From contig NZ_JAGIOE010000001.1 of the NCBI RefSeq assembly GCF_017876575.1, positions 2,480,001 to 2,544,000 of the forward strand: 64,000 nt of DNA, written 5' to 3'. Below are positions 54,220-62,123 of the stretch, in pieces. The notes beneath the pieces are model-generated. The model ran no database searches, was not told where the DNA came from, and worked only from the letters and a program-made list of their open reading frames with translations. How positions within the stretch are numbered: position 1 is the first letter of the stretch; every line of letters begins with the position of its first letter. The stretch is from Paeniglutamicibacter psychrophenolicus (GTDB lineage: Bacteria; Actinomycetota; Actinomycetes; Actinomycetales; Micrococcaceae). Position numbers and translations under genes: made by a program.

Positions 54220-55002
54220 GTGCGCACGAACATCATCAAGCAGTCCCTTCTCGCCCGGACCTCCAGCACCGGCGCCTGGCTCACCCTGGGGTCCCCGGCC
54301 GTGGCCGAGGTCATGGCGCACTGCGGTTTTGACTGGCTGGTCATCGACCTCGAGCATGCCCCCAACGACCCGGCCAGCGCCACCGAACAGCTGCGCGCCC
54401 TGGGCGCCGCACGCGACGCCGGCGCCCGGGCCGAGGCGCTGATCCGCATTGCCGAGCTCGACCCGGTGCTGGTCAAGCGCGCCATGGACATTGGCTGCCA
54501 GAGCATTGTGGTGCCCAACGTCAATGCTGCCGAACATGCCGAACTCGCGGTGCGCTCCATGCGCTTCCCGGACGGTGGCAACGGTGGCATCCGCGGTGTT
54601 GCCGGGCTGGTGCGCGGCGGGACTTTCGGGCTTGACCCCGAATACGTCAACGGCTCCAACGCCCAAGCGTGCACCATCGTGCAGATCGAGTCGGCCGAGG
54701 CACTGGGGAATGTGGAGGCGATTGCGGCTGTCGACGGGGTCGATTGCCTGTTCATCGGCACCGCGGACCTCTCGGCCAGCATGGGCCTGCTCGGGCAGCC
54801 GACCCACCCGGCGGTGCGTGAAGCGATCGCCAGGATCATTGCTGCGGCACGCGCGGAAAACAAGGCCGTGGGTGCCTTTGCCGTTAGCGTCGAGGACGCG
54901 CGCTGGTACCGCGAGCAGGGCGCCGAGTTCATTGCCCTGCATTCGGATGTCGCGTGGCTGGCCCGCGGTTCGATGGGAGCCTTGGCGGAGCTGAACGCCT
55001 GA
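54220..55002 (+). CDS. HpcH/HpaI-family aldolase
   Basis: A 260-residue class II pyruvate-type aldolase that cleaves 4-hydroxy-2-oxo acids to pyruvate and an aldehyde. Visible motifs are HCGFDWLVIDLEHAPND near 32-48, RIAELDPVLVKRAMDIGCQS near 75-94, the metal-site Glu in CTIVQIESAEAL near 152 and the Asp in GTADLSASMG near 180-189. GTG 54220 follows AAGGA. It lies 37 bases after the Lrp gene and is probably co-transcribed. It would be the natural next step for a hydroxylated 2-oxo acid made by the aminotransferase. Confidence 0.92.
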   Translation: MRTNIIKQSLLARTSSTGAWLTLGSPAVAEVMAHCGFDWLVIDLEHAPNDPASATEQLRALGAARDAGARAEALIRIAELDPVLVKRAMDIGCQSIVVPNVNAAEHAELAVRSMRFPDGGNGGIRGVAGLVRGGTFGLDPEYVNGSNAQACTIVQIESAEALGNVEAIAAVDGVDCLFIGTADLSASMGLLGQPTHPAVREAIARIIAAARAENKAVGAFAVSVEDARWYREQGAEFIALHSDVAWLARGSMGALAELNA

Positions 55003-55038
55003 GTATTTCCGCCGGCACGGCTTGTGCTTTTGGGAACG

Positions 55039-55090
55039 AGAGCCCTACCCTTAGTGATTGAAAACATTCAATCACTAAGGGTAGGGCTCT
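55039..55090. terminator. 24-bp perfect inverted repeat, terminator or RNA switch
   Basis: AGAGCCCTACCCTTAGTGAT and four further bases pair exactly with their complement around AACA; the right arm ends in CTCT just before TTCC. It starts 36 bases after the aldolase stop and ends five bases before the ATG of a short ORF. It could terminate the aldolase transcript, or, if read through, hide the ribosome site of the short ORF. The central TGATTGAA-AACA-TTCAATCA could also be a protein-binding palindrome. Confidence 0.7.
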
Positions 55091-55094
55091 TTCC

Positions 55095-55298
55095 ATGACG
55101 AAGAAAAACCGCACGGCCGCGTCACCGGGCTTCGCCCTGCCCGAGGAGCTGGTCGCCCAGCGCGTGGCGTTTGCGGCATCGGGTGCCGCCGGGACGCATG
55201 AAGACCAGATGTCCCGCATCCATCGCACCGGCTCGACCAACCGGGTGGGATCGCGCTCCGCACGCACGCGTGCAGCCATCCGCAACGACGGCTGGTGA
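55095..55298 (+). CDS. Small basic protein, 67 residues
   Basis: A 67-residue product, rich in Arg, Ser, Thr and Ala (MTKKNRTAASPGFALPEELV at the start, NRVGSRSARTRAAIRNDGW at the end), with no membrane segment. Its ATG lies five bases after a 52-base palindrome whose right arm contains the only purine-rich stretch that could be a ribosome site. It is either a small unrecognised gene under structural control or a chance ORF. No family known to me. Confidence 0.45.
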   Translation: MTKKNRTAASPGFALPEELVAQRVAFAASGAAGTHEDQMSRIHRTGSTNRVGSRSARTRAAIRNDGW

Positions 55299-55460
55299 CG
55301 GTCGCGGGGTTGAAGTGGAGGTGCTGGGCACGTTCGGGAACCCGTGAGAACTTTTTCAGTGCCGGAGCGCTTCGCGGTTGTTCCTGAATGACCGGGCTAT
55401 GGTGACAATCACTCGCGAATGAATTTCGCGGGACGTGCAATGGATCCAAAAGGGGGAAGC

Positions 55461-56159
55461 ATGCCGAACGAGGCAATGCAGAAAATCACCGAAACCCAGG
55501 CCTTGGAATACCTCAAGCGGTACTTCGGCGATGGAACGGGCCAGGGTGGGTTTCTCGGTTTGAACTTTGAAACCTTCGGCGGGGGCGGCTCCGGCGATCC
55601 CTTCGCCATCACCGCCGAAGACCTGCTGGCCGTATCCATGCTCAGCGTGCACGTCCCAGCAAAGGCTGCCCTGGGAATACTTGGAGAGGACGCAGCGAGG
55701 ATTTCGGAGCTCTTGCGGAGACTGGATCCCGACCTCAAGTTCGAGGAACTAGGCCAAGACGGGTTCGACGATCTGTTGGGACCCCAAGGTCCCGCTCAGG
55801 AGTTGTGGGACCTCTTGAGGCGCAACGGCTCGGAGCGCTGGGGGATAGGAGCCACTACTGCCAGCAAGATCATGGCGCGCAAGCGCCCGCACCTCATACC
55901 GATCTATGACTCGGTGGTGGCCAAGGCCAGCCGCCTGACATCAAGCAAGGACCATTGGACGGTGTGGTATCAAGCCCTTGCTCCACTCGCGCTGCCGAGT
56001 GCAAGCGGTTCCGCCGAGAAAACACTGACCCAGCGACTGGGGGACTTACGTGAAAAATCCGGACTGGCCGACAAGTCGTTGCTGCGCATCCTGGATGTCG
56101 TGATCTGGATGCACGACCCAAAGAGCGGATCCCGAAGGTCTTCGAACAACCGGAGCTAA
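55461..56159 (+). CDS. DUF6308-like protein
   Basis: A 232-residue soluble protein with an N-terminal helix ETQALEYLKRYFGDGTGQGG, a Gly-rich turn FGGGGSGDPFAITAEDLLAV near 37-56, and the stretch IGATTASKIMARKRPHLIPI near 132-151 followed by YDSVVAKASRL. I associate this layout with DUF6308, whose function is unknown; the GATTASK-type helix-hairpin resembles DNA-end-binding repeats, but that is a weak likeness. ATG 55461 follows AAGGGGGAAG. It is convergent with the AAA+ gene. Confidence 0.65.
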   Translation: MPNEAMQKITETQALEYLKRYFGDGTGQGGFLGLNFETFGGGGSGDPFAITAEDLLAVSMLSVHVPAKAALGILGEDAARISELLRRLDPDLKFEELGQDGFDDLLGPQGPAQELWDLLRRNGSERWGIGATTASKIMARKRPHLIPIYDSVVAKASRLTSSKDHWTVWYQALAPLALPSASGSAEKTLTQRLGDLREKSGLADKSLLRILDVVIWMHDPKSGSRRSSNNRS

Positions 56160-56235
56160 CGCTGCGGTCGAGAAGCATGCATTCGTGGGGTCAGAAGCGG
56201 CGCTGGAAGCCCCGGTGGAGCAGGGAACCAAAGCG

Positions 56236-57699
56236 TCAGGACCAGCCCATGGATCCGGGCACTTCCGGGGCAATCCCGGGTTCGAAGCCAAAGTGCCCGT
56301 GGGTCGATTCCTGTTCCTGCTCCGCGTCGCTCTCCCCGGTCCCTCCCAGCAGGCTGCGGGTCAGCGATGCGGCATCCGACATGAGCTCGGTGGCCGCCGC
56401 CGACAAATGCGCATCTCCCGGCTCCTCGCCGGCCAGGGCCGCAAGCAGGATGGCGCGGCGGGTCAGTTCCTTGGCAAAGGAGGCGGTGGTCCCGTCGATC
56501 TGCTCGGCGATGGACTCGATGGTCTGCGCCGAGGGGTTGAGCCTGCGCCCGTAGAGCTCCAGCAGCGCGCGCCGGGCCGCCACGTCGGGACGCGGCACCG
56601 CCACGGCAAGGTCGACGCGTCCCGGCCGCTGCACCAGGGCCTCCTCGAGCAGCTCCACCCGATTGGTGGTGAGCAGGAACGCCACATCCGCATCGGTGTC
56701 CAGGCCGTCCATGGCATCGAGCACCTCGAAGAGCAGCGGCTGGGGCCCGTGGCCAAAGCTCCTGTCCTCGGCAACGAGGTCGCAGTCCTCCAGCACCACG
56801 ATGGCCGGCTGCAGGGCCCTTGCCATGCGTGCGGCCTCGCTGACGAAGGCAAGGGTGTTGCCCGAGAGCAGGATGACGGTGTGCCCGGCCGCTGCGGATG
56901 CCAGGTAGCGCACCGTATGCGTCTTGCCGGTGCCCGGAGGGCCGTAGAGCAGCACTCCGCGCTTCAGGTGCGCTCCGTGCGCCAAGAGCTTTTCGCGGTG
57001 CTCACCGACGCCCAGGACCTGCGCCTCGATGCGCTCGAGCGTCCCCGGTGGCAGAACCACATCGCCGGCCGCCACGTTTGCGCGGCGGTGGAAGGTGATC
57101 CCCGCGGCGGAAGAGGAGTAGTCGTTGGCGGTGAAGGAAATGACGTGGCCGCGGAAGATGCTGTTTTCGCGAAGACTCGTCTTGAAATGCTTGAGGAAGT
57201 CATCCACGGCATCCGGGCTGGCGCCGAGCACTTCCACAGTGGCGCGTTCTCGCCCGTACTGGGGATTGGCCTGCCGCATCAGCACCGCCAGGGGATTGCC
57301 GGCGTGGGTGAAAAGGAAAAGCCCGAAGGAAACGATTCGGCGTTCCTCGTCCGGGCCGACCGAAATTGTCTCGTAGTCCGGTTCGCCGAGCCACCCGGCA
57401 TGCATGCCGTTGCTGGCCACGAGGTCCGAGAGATCCATGTGGTGGCGCTGCTGGCCGGCCAGGCCGTGGATCCTTGCGCCGGGGTCGGCCTCAATCAAGC
57501 CAGCCAGGATCCCGGAGGCGTCAGCGAGCCGGTGGGAGGGGAAAGGTTCGACCACCACGGGCAGCCGTCCGGGTTCCGTGCCGAGGTGCGCTTCGATGGT
57601 CGGCAGCAGCGGGGTGCCGCCGGTGATCTCGGAGGCCATGGAGGCCAAGGTCGTGAGCTTGGAGAAATCGCGAAGGAAGGATGCCAGCTGTTCGTCCAT
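56236..57699 (-). CDS. AAA+ ATPase with an uncharacterised N-terminal domain
   Basis: A 487-residue protein. Residues 1-200 have no recognised domain. The AAA+ module shows Walker A GPPGTGKT at 253-260, Walker B AIVVLEDCDL near 300, sensor 1 LLTTNRVE near 335 and the arginine-finger-like QRPGRVDLAVAVPRP near 350. The C-terminus is acidic and low-complexity (SDAEQEQEST). The AAA module resembles BCS1 and the CDC48/FtsH branch, but there is no protease and no membrane helix. A remodelling role is inferred. Confidence 0.88.
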   Translation of the reverse strand: MDEQLASFLRDFSKLTTLASMASEITGGTPLLPTIEAHLGTEPGRLPVVVEPFPSHRLADASGILAGLIEADPGARIHGLAGQQRHHMDLSDLVASNGMHAGWLGEPDYETISVGPDEERRIVSFGLFLFTHAGNPLAVLMRQANPQYGRERATVEVLGASPDAVDDFLKHFKTSLRENSIFRGHVISFTANDYSSSAAGITFHRRANVAAGDVVLPPGTLERIEAQVLGVGEHREKLLAHGAHLKRGVLLYGPPGTGKTHTVRYLASAAAGHTVILLSGNTLAFVSEAARMARALQPAIVVLEDCDLVAEDRSFGHGPQPLLFEVLDAMDGLDTDADVAFLLTTNRVELLEEALVQRPGRVDLAVAVPRPDVAARRALLELYGRRLNPSAQTIESIAEQIDGTTASFAKELTRRAILLAALAGEEPGDAHLSAAATELMSDAASLTRSLLGGTGESDAEQEQESTHGHFGFEPGIAPEVPGSMGWS

Positions 57700-57753
57700 G
57701 ACCGGAGCCTATCAGCGGGCTCAAACGATTCGGGAGACCATAGCGGGAAAACG

Positions 57754-57787
57754 AAAGACCCGACCTGTCGAAACAGATCGGGTCTTT
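57754..57787 (-). terminator. Terminator of the first tRNA-Lys
   Basis: AAAGACCCGA pairs with TCGGGTCTTT around an inner CTGT/ACAG pairing. On the minus strand it follows the tRNA after seven bases. Confidence 0.8.
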
Positions 57788-57794
57788 CTCACCG

Positions 57795-57867
57795 TGCACC
57801 CCTCGGGACTTGAACCCGAAACCCATTGATTAAGAGTCAATTGCTCTGCCAATTGAGCTAGAGGTGC
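57795..57867 (-). tRNA. tRNA-Lys (CUU anticodon), copy 1
   Basis: On the minus strand GCACCTC...GGGGTGC forms the acceptor stem of a 73-base tRNA. The anticodon stem ATTGA/TCAAT encloses CTCTTAA, anticodon CTT. The T-arm is CGGG-TTCAAGT-CCCG. It is identical to the copy at 60673-60745. Confidence 0.95.
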
Positions 57868-57919
57868 TTAGTCGCTTCGGTCAGCGCCCCATGCGGAGCC
57901 CGTCCTTGCGACGCAGATA

Positions 57920-57948
57920 ATCATAACCAGAAAGTGGTGTGGAAATAA
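57920..57948 (-). promoter_or_regulatory. Candidate promoter of tRNA-Lys copy 1
   Basis: On the minus strand TATGAT (57920-57925) lies 17 bases from a weak -35, TTATTT (57943-57948). The predicted start would leave a leader of about 45 bases before the tRNA. Confidence 0.35.
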
Positions 57949-58237
57949 AATCCGTGATTCCATGAACGCGCGGCTTGCCAAATACCGCGATTTCATGCGG
58001 ATTTCAGAGTCTTTCCAGGTGCGAAACTTGATGCTTTTGCGCCTTCGGGGACGAAAAGCAATTTGTGATGGTGCGCACAGTGAATGCCGTTGTGGCTCGC
58101 TGTCCCGGAATTCGGCCATGAAAGTCAGAGTCGGAGGCGGTTGAAGCCAGGGTTTGCCGAGCGGTTTCGCGGGCGGCGGGGCATCCGGGTCTTCGCCGGG
58201 CGAGTGGTCGCTTGAACGTGGATCCGCGGTGCAACCC

Positions 58238-58267
58238 TTGACCGCCTGAAATGTTAGCGACTAACAT
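58238..58267 (+). promoter_or_regulatory. Promoter of the TetR-ABC operon
   Basis: TTGACC (58238-58243) and TAACAT (58262-58267) are separated by 18 bases. The start codon at 58275 follows seven bases after the -10 and there is no Shine-Dalgarno, so the mRNA is probably leaderless. Confidence 0.6.
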
Positions 58268-58269
58268 TT
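58249..58269. promoter_or_regulatory. TetR operator palindrome
   Basis: AAATGTTAG-CGA-CTAACATTT, a perfect 9-bp inverted repeat, overlaps the -10 of the TetR promoter and ends five bases before the start codon. Size, symmetry and place are those of an autoregulatory TetR operator. Confidence 0.8.
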
Positions 58270-58274
58270 TGTGC

Positions 58275-58847
58275 ATGGGAAAAGCAGCCGCCACCAAGGC
58301 CCGCTTGCAGGAGTTGGCCATGGAACTCTTCGCCCAACAGGGTTTCGACGAAACGACCGTTGCGCAGATCGCCGACGCGGCCGGAGTCTCGCAAATGACC
58401 TTCTACCGGTACTTTCCAACCAAAGACTCCGCCGTCTTTGACGACCCGTACGACCCGCTGATCTCGGCCCACATTCTCGCGCAGGACCCGGGGCTGCCGG
58501 CGATCGAGCGGGTCCGGCGTGGGCTGCTGGCATCGTGGAGCTCCGTGCCGACCCCGGTTGGCGACGAAACCCGAAAAAGGATCCAGCTGATTGCCGGCAA
58601 CACCCGGCTTGCTGCCGGGGTTTGGGAGAACAACCGCAGGACGGAAGGGCTGATCGTTGATGCCCTGACGGGATCCGGTGTACCCCGGCTTGAGGCACGG
58701 GTCGCAGCCGGCGCGTGCCTGGGCGGACTGACCTCAGCGCTGCTGGATTGGGCAGCGGAGCCGAACGGGCAGGAGCTGCGCGAGCGCATGGAGGAGGCGC
58801 TGGCCCTGATGGGCCAATCAAGTCAAACCGTGAGGGGCAACCGATGA
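58275..58847 (+). CDS. TetR-family repressor
   Basis: A 190-residue regulator. The N-terminal HTH is TVAQIADAAGVSQMTFYRYF near 29-48; the C-terminal ligand domain is helical and variable (LLASWSSVPTPVGDETRKRI near 77, SGVPRLEARVAAGACLGGLT near 138). ATG 58275 is preferred over an in-frame start eight codons earlier because that would lie inside the operator palindrome. The stop overlaps the ABC ATPase start (ATGA). It probably represses its own operon and is released by a compound exported by the pump. Confidence 0.93.
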   Translation: MGKAAATKARLQELAMELFAQQGFDETTVAQIADAAGVSQMTFYRYFPTKDSAVFDDPYDPLISAHILAQDPGLPAIERVRRGLLASWSSVPTPVGDETRKRIQLIAGNTRLAAGVWENNRRTEGLIVDALTGSGVPRLEARVAAGACLGGLTSALLDWAAEPNGQELRERMEEALALMGQSSQTVRGNR

Positions 58848-59599
58848 CCACCCCGGCGTCCATTGAGGCACGGCACATCTCAAAGGTGCTGGGCGGACAC
58901 CTTGTCCTTGACGATGTCTCGTTGGAGGTGGGGCCGGGGGAAACCCATGCCCTGATCGGACTGAACGGCGCCGGGAAGACGACGTTGATGCAGATACTGC
59001 TGGGCATGCTCAAGCCGGAGAGCGGTTCGGCATATCTGGCAAGGTGCCCGGTGGCAGGACCGGGGGAGCCCCAATGGTCGAGGGTTGGCCAGATGCTGGA
59101 TACCGCATTCGCGTACCCGGAGCTGACCGCCAGGGAGAACATCTATTGTTCCGCCCGATTGCACGGGATGGGCAGGCGCTCCGCCGGCGTTGCGGCGCAG
59201 CGGGCATTGTCGGACCTCGGGCTGGAAGAGTATTCGGCCCGTCGTGCCGGAGCGCTGTCGCTGGGAAACCGGCAGCGCGTGGGGCTCGCCGCCGCGCTGG
59301 TCCAGGAGCCGGACCTCCTGGTCCTGGATGAACCGACCAACGCCCTGGATCCCCGCGGTGTCATCGTTCTGCGGCGGTTGCTCCGGGAGGCGTGCCAACA
59401 GCGAGGTGCATCCGTCCTGGTCTCCAGCCACCACCTGGACGAGGTCGCCCGAATGGCAGACAAGATCAGCGTGCTTCACCGGGGCAGGATCATCGGAACC
59501 CTGCGTGCCGGAACCGTGGACCTGGAACGACGGTTCTTCGACATGGTGCTCCAGTCCGACATGCAAGGGCAGGGGCAAGACCGGGAACAGGATCGGTGA
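58844..59599 (+). CDS. ABC exporter ATP-binding protein
   Basis: A 251-residue ATPase. Walker A is GLNGAGKT at 39-46, the signature LSLGNRQRVGLAAALV near 140-155, Walker B DLLVLDEPTNALDPRG near 160-175 and the H-loop SSHHLDE near 195. The signature has Leu-Gly-Asn in place of the usual Gly-Gly, a variation seen in some ABC-2 ATPases. GAGGGG precedes ATG 58844. It is the second gene of the TetR operon and pairs with the permease downstream. Confidence 0.93.
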   Translation: MTTPASIEARHISKVLGGHLVLDDVSLEVGPGETHALIGLNGAGKTTLMQILLGMLKPESGSAYLARCPVAGPGEPQWSRVGQMLDTAFAYPELTARENIYCSARLHGMGRRSAGVAAQRALSDLGLEEYSARRAGALSLGNRQRVGLAAALVQEPDLLVLDEPTNALDPRGVIVLRRLLREACQQRGASVLVSSHHLDEVARMADKISVLHRGRIIGTLRAGTVDLERRFFDMVLQSDMQGQGQDREQDR

Positions 59600-60381
59600 T
59601 GGGTGCTGCAGCGCAGGCCAGGGAATTCGAGGCCCTGAAGTTCCGCAGGGCGCCGGTGGTACGGACGGTGTCCGCCCTGATCGGTGTCTGCTTGCCGGTG
59701 CTCGCGGCGGCCTTCATGGTTGCCGCGACCTCCGACGCCTCCAGTCAGATCGGTCTCAAGGCCGCGGCCATGCTGACCGGTGCAGGTTGGGGCGGGTACC
59801 TGTCGATGGTGGGGATGATCCTGTCCGTTGGGGCGCTGCTGGGCGTCGGCTTCGTGGTGTGTTGGAGTTTCGGGCGCGAGTTCACGGACAAGACCCAGGG
59901 CTGCCTCTTTGCGCTGCCGGTCGGCCGCCGCAGGATTGCGTATGCGAAGTTTGAGGTGATCCTGCTGTGGGCGTTGCTGCTGTGCCTGGCATGCATGGTG
60001 GTCGCCTTTCTGGCCGGCGCCGTCATCGGCCTGGGTGTTCCCGGCCCTGATGCGGTGCTGGTTGCGCTCAAGGCATTCAGTGCCGGTGCCTTGGCGGCCT
60101 TGCTGGCCTGTCCGCTGGCTCTCGTGGCCAGCATGGCGCGAGGCTATCTTCCCGGAGTGGGCGCGCTGGTTCTGCTGGTCGTGGTCACCCAGGTGGTGAC
60201 GGCCTTTGGTGCCGGGGCGTGGTTTCCCTATGCCGCGCCGGGGCTATGGATGGGCATGGGAGGCCCGGCGGCCGCCGAGGTGGTCAGCCCGGTGCAGCTC
60301 TTCCTCTGCGTCCCGGTCTCCGCGCTAGGCATCGCGTTGACTGGTTCGTGGTGGAAGAGGATGCAAATCACTTCCGGTTGA
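59599..60381 (+). CDS. ABC-2 type permease
   Basis: A 260-residue permease with six hydrophobic segments, including TVSALIGVCLPVLAAAFMVA, YLSMVGMILSVGALLGVGFV and LVALKAFSAGALAALLACPL. The coupling stretch SFGREFTDKTQGCLFALPVG near 92-111 is typical of ABC-2 exporters. ATG 59599 overlaps the ATPase stop by one base (TGATG); a GTG one codon earlier is possible. It completes the TetR-controlled exporter. The cargo is unknown. Confidence 0.9.
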   Translation: MGAAAQAREFEALKFRRAPVVRTVSALIGVCLPVLAAAFMVAATSDASSQIGLKAAAMLTGAGWGGYLSMVGMILSVGALLGVGFVVCWSFGREFTDKTQGCLFALPVGRRRIAYAKFEVILLWALLLCLACMVVAFLAGAVIGLGVPGPDAVLVALKAFSAGALAALLACPLALVASMARGYLPGVGALVLLVVVTQVVTAFGAGAWFPYAAPGLWMGMGGPAAAEVVSPVQLFLCVPVSALGIALTGSWWKRMQITSG

Positions 60382-60630
60382 GACACGCTCCCGGCGGCCC
60401 GGGGATTGATTTCGGCAGCCCGGGTCGAAGTATCCGATACACGTTGTCCCGAAACCTAGACACGCCGATGCTGCCAAGCCGCAATAGGAAGTGGACGGTG
60501 TGCGTGGCCGGGAGCGCCGTCCTTCGCGACCGGATGGGGCGCTTGGGAGAAACTCCTTGACGCACCGCAAGTGACGCGTATTAGCCGCGCCCCCTGGGAC
60601 GCCGTGGGCCCGGTGCAATCCGGGAAAAGC

Positions 60631-60666
60631 AGAAGGCCCGGTCCGCTTTAGCGGACCGGGCCTTCT
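60631..60666 (-). terminator. Terminator of the second tRNA-Lys
   Basis: AGAAGGCCCGGTCCGCT pairs with its exact complement around TT, a 17-bp stem, six bases downstream of the minus-strand tRNA-Lys. Confidence 0.88.
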
Positions 60667-60672
60667 TGACTG

Positions 60673-60745
60673 TGCACCCCTCGGGACTTGAACCCGAAAC
60701 CCATTGATTAAGAGTCAATTGCTCTGCCAATTGAGCTAGAGGTGC
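60673..60745 (-). tRNA. tRNA-Lys (CUU anticodon), copy 2
   Basis: Identical over its 73 bases to the copy at 57795-57867, same strand and anticodon CTT. The promoter and terminator sequences differ from those of copy 1, so the duplication is limited to the tRNA itself or is old. Confidence 0.95.
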
Positions 60746-60797
60746 GGCTGTTGTTTCGCTGGGAGTTCGTGGCTCCCGCGCTCTGCAACGACATGAA

Positions 60798-60825
60798 ACT
60801 CTACCAGCTTGCCGGCCGAATGCAA
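60798..60825 (-). promoter_or_regulatory. Candidate promoter of tRNA-Lys copy 2
   Basis: On the minus strand TTGCAT (60820-60825) and TAGAGT (60798-60803) are separated by 16 bases, upstream of the tRNA. Confidence 0.45.
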
Positions 60826-60989
60826 ACCGAAACGGTAGTTTGCGATTGACGTCACAAATATCGCCTTGAGTTGGGTCGTTGCAAAGTTCCTGGTGTCGGC
60901 GGCGGTGCCGCGTCATATGCACACGCATTTATGTCCATGCAGCGTTTCGTCCTTGGGCCGGCCAGTTACGGCGACCTACGCTGGTGGGC

Positions 60990-61931
60990 ATGAAGCCGAT
61001 TCGCGTTGTGACCTTTCCCAGTACCCACTTGCTCGAGGCCGTTGGCCCGTTGCCCGAAGGCATCGTGGCCGGCGTCTGGGACATCGAAGGGGATCCCGTG
61101 GGGGTGGAACTGGATGAGATCGACGTCGCGATTTTTCCGTACATGGCGAACTTCTCAATGCTTCAGGGAATCGGGCGGGCCAAGAACCTGAAGCTGGTCC
61201 AGACCCAGACCACCGGATATGACGGCGTCCACGACCTGGTCGGTCCCGGTGTTTCCGTCGCCACCGCGGCCGGCGTGCATGCGGCCTCGACGGCCGAACT
61301 GGCCGTGGGCCTTGCCATCGCCTCGTTGCGCGGCATCGGGGAGTCGGTGCGCGACCAGGCGGCCAACCGCTGGAACCCGACCCGCTGGCCCGGTCTGGCC
61401 GACCGCAAGGTCGCCATCGTGGGCGTCGGGGGAATCGGCGAGGAGATTCGCAAGCGACTTGATCCCTTTGAGGTCGTGCTGAGCCGCTTCGGTACGCGCG
61501 CCCGCACCGATGAGCACGGAGAAATCCTGGCGGTCGGCAACCTGCTGGATCACGCCAAGGACATCGAGGTGCTGATCCTGATCGTTCCGCACAACGCCGG
61601 CACCCACCACCTGGTTGACGCCGAGCTGCTGGCCGCCCTGCCCGATGATGCGGTCATCGTGAATGTCGCCCGTGGCCCGGTCGTGGACACCGATGCACTG
61701 GTCGCCGAGCTCAAGACCGGACGGCTGCGCTGCGCGTCGGATGTCTTTGATCCAGAGCCGCTTCCGGCCGACCACCCGATCTGGCAGTTGCCCAATGCCC
61801 TGATCGTCCCGCACAACGGCGGGAACACCGAAGCCTTCCTGCCGCGCATGACCGCGTTGCTCAAGCGGCAGGTGGGTTCGTGGGCCCAGGGGGAACTGGG
61901 CGAAAACCTTGTTGTGCCGCCGAAGGTGTGA
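60990..61931 (+). CDS. D-2-hydroxyacid dehydrogenase
   Basis: A 313-residue NAD(P)-dependent dehydrogenase of the D-isomer family. The dinucleotide fold is KVAIVGVGGIGEEIRKRL near 137-154. The catalytic Arg is in IVNVARGPVVDTDALVAELK near 222-241, the Glu in DVFDPEPLPADHP near 249-261, and the His in ALIVPHNGGNTE near 270-281. It reduces a 2-oxo acid or oxidises a D-2-hydroxy acid; the substrate is unknown. ATG 60990 has no good Shine-Dalgarno and TACGCT lies eight bases before it, so the mRNA may be leaderless. Confidence 0.9.
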   Translation: MKPIRVVTFPSTHLLEAVGPLPEGIVAGVWDIEGDPVGVELDEIDVAIFPYMANFSMLQGIGRAKNLKLVQTQTTGYDGVHDLVGPGVSVATAAGVHAASTAELAVGLAIASLRGIGESVRDQAANRWNPTRWPGLADRKVAIVGVGGIGEEIRKRLDPFEVVLSRFGTRARTDEHGEILAVGNLLDHAKDIEVLILIVPHNAGTHHLVDAELLAALPDDAVIVNVARGPVVDTDALVAELKTGRLRCASDVFDPEPLPADHPIWQLPNALIVPHNGGNTEAFLPRMTALLKRQVGSWAQGELGENLVVPPKV

Positions 61932-62106
61932 GCGATCTGGGGTGAGCCAGCGAGGGTCACTACCCGCGGGCGGCACGACGCCCGTCTAACGGCCAATCAT
62001 GACAAAGACGCCAATATCATCAATTCCTGGCTGTTTCGCTCGGACTGGCGAACTCTGCAATGTGGTCTGCGTATTCGAATAGGAAGCTTCCTTGCGAATG
62101 AGGAAT

Positions 62107-62121
62107 GTGCGAGAATCGCAC
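62107..62121. promoter_or_regulatory. Operator-like palindrome at the XRE-ImmA start
   Basis: GTGCGA-GAA-TCGCAC is a perfect 6-bp inverted repeat two bases before the ATG. It overlaps an extended -10, TGCGAGAAT (62108-62116), so a protein bound here would block transcription, and the mRNA would be leaderless. Confidence 0.6.
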
Positions 62122-62123
62122 GT

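Larger units (their letters stand above)
57868..58274. other. 407-base intergenic region, AT-richer, no gene seen
   Basis: It holds the promoter of tRNA-Lys copy 1 on the left and that of the TetR operon on the right. The middle is AT-richer than average (for example GGAAATAAAATCC near 57941) and contains no credible open frame. Confidence 0.5.

Noticed and set aside
57795-60745. Integrated element with att sites at the tRNA-Lys genes
   Set aside because: No integrase, excisionase or partial tRNA fragment; both tRNAs are complete with their own promoters and terminators.
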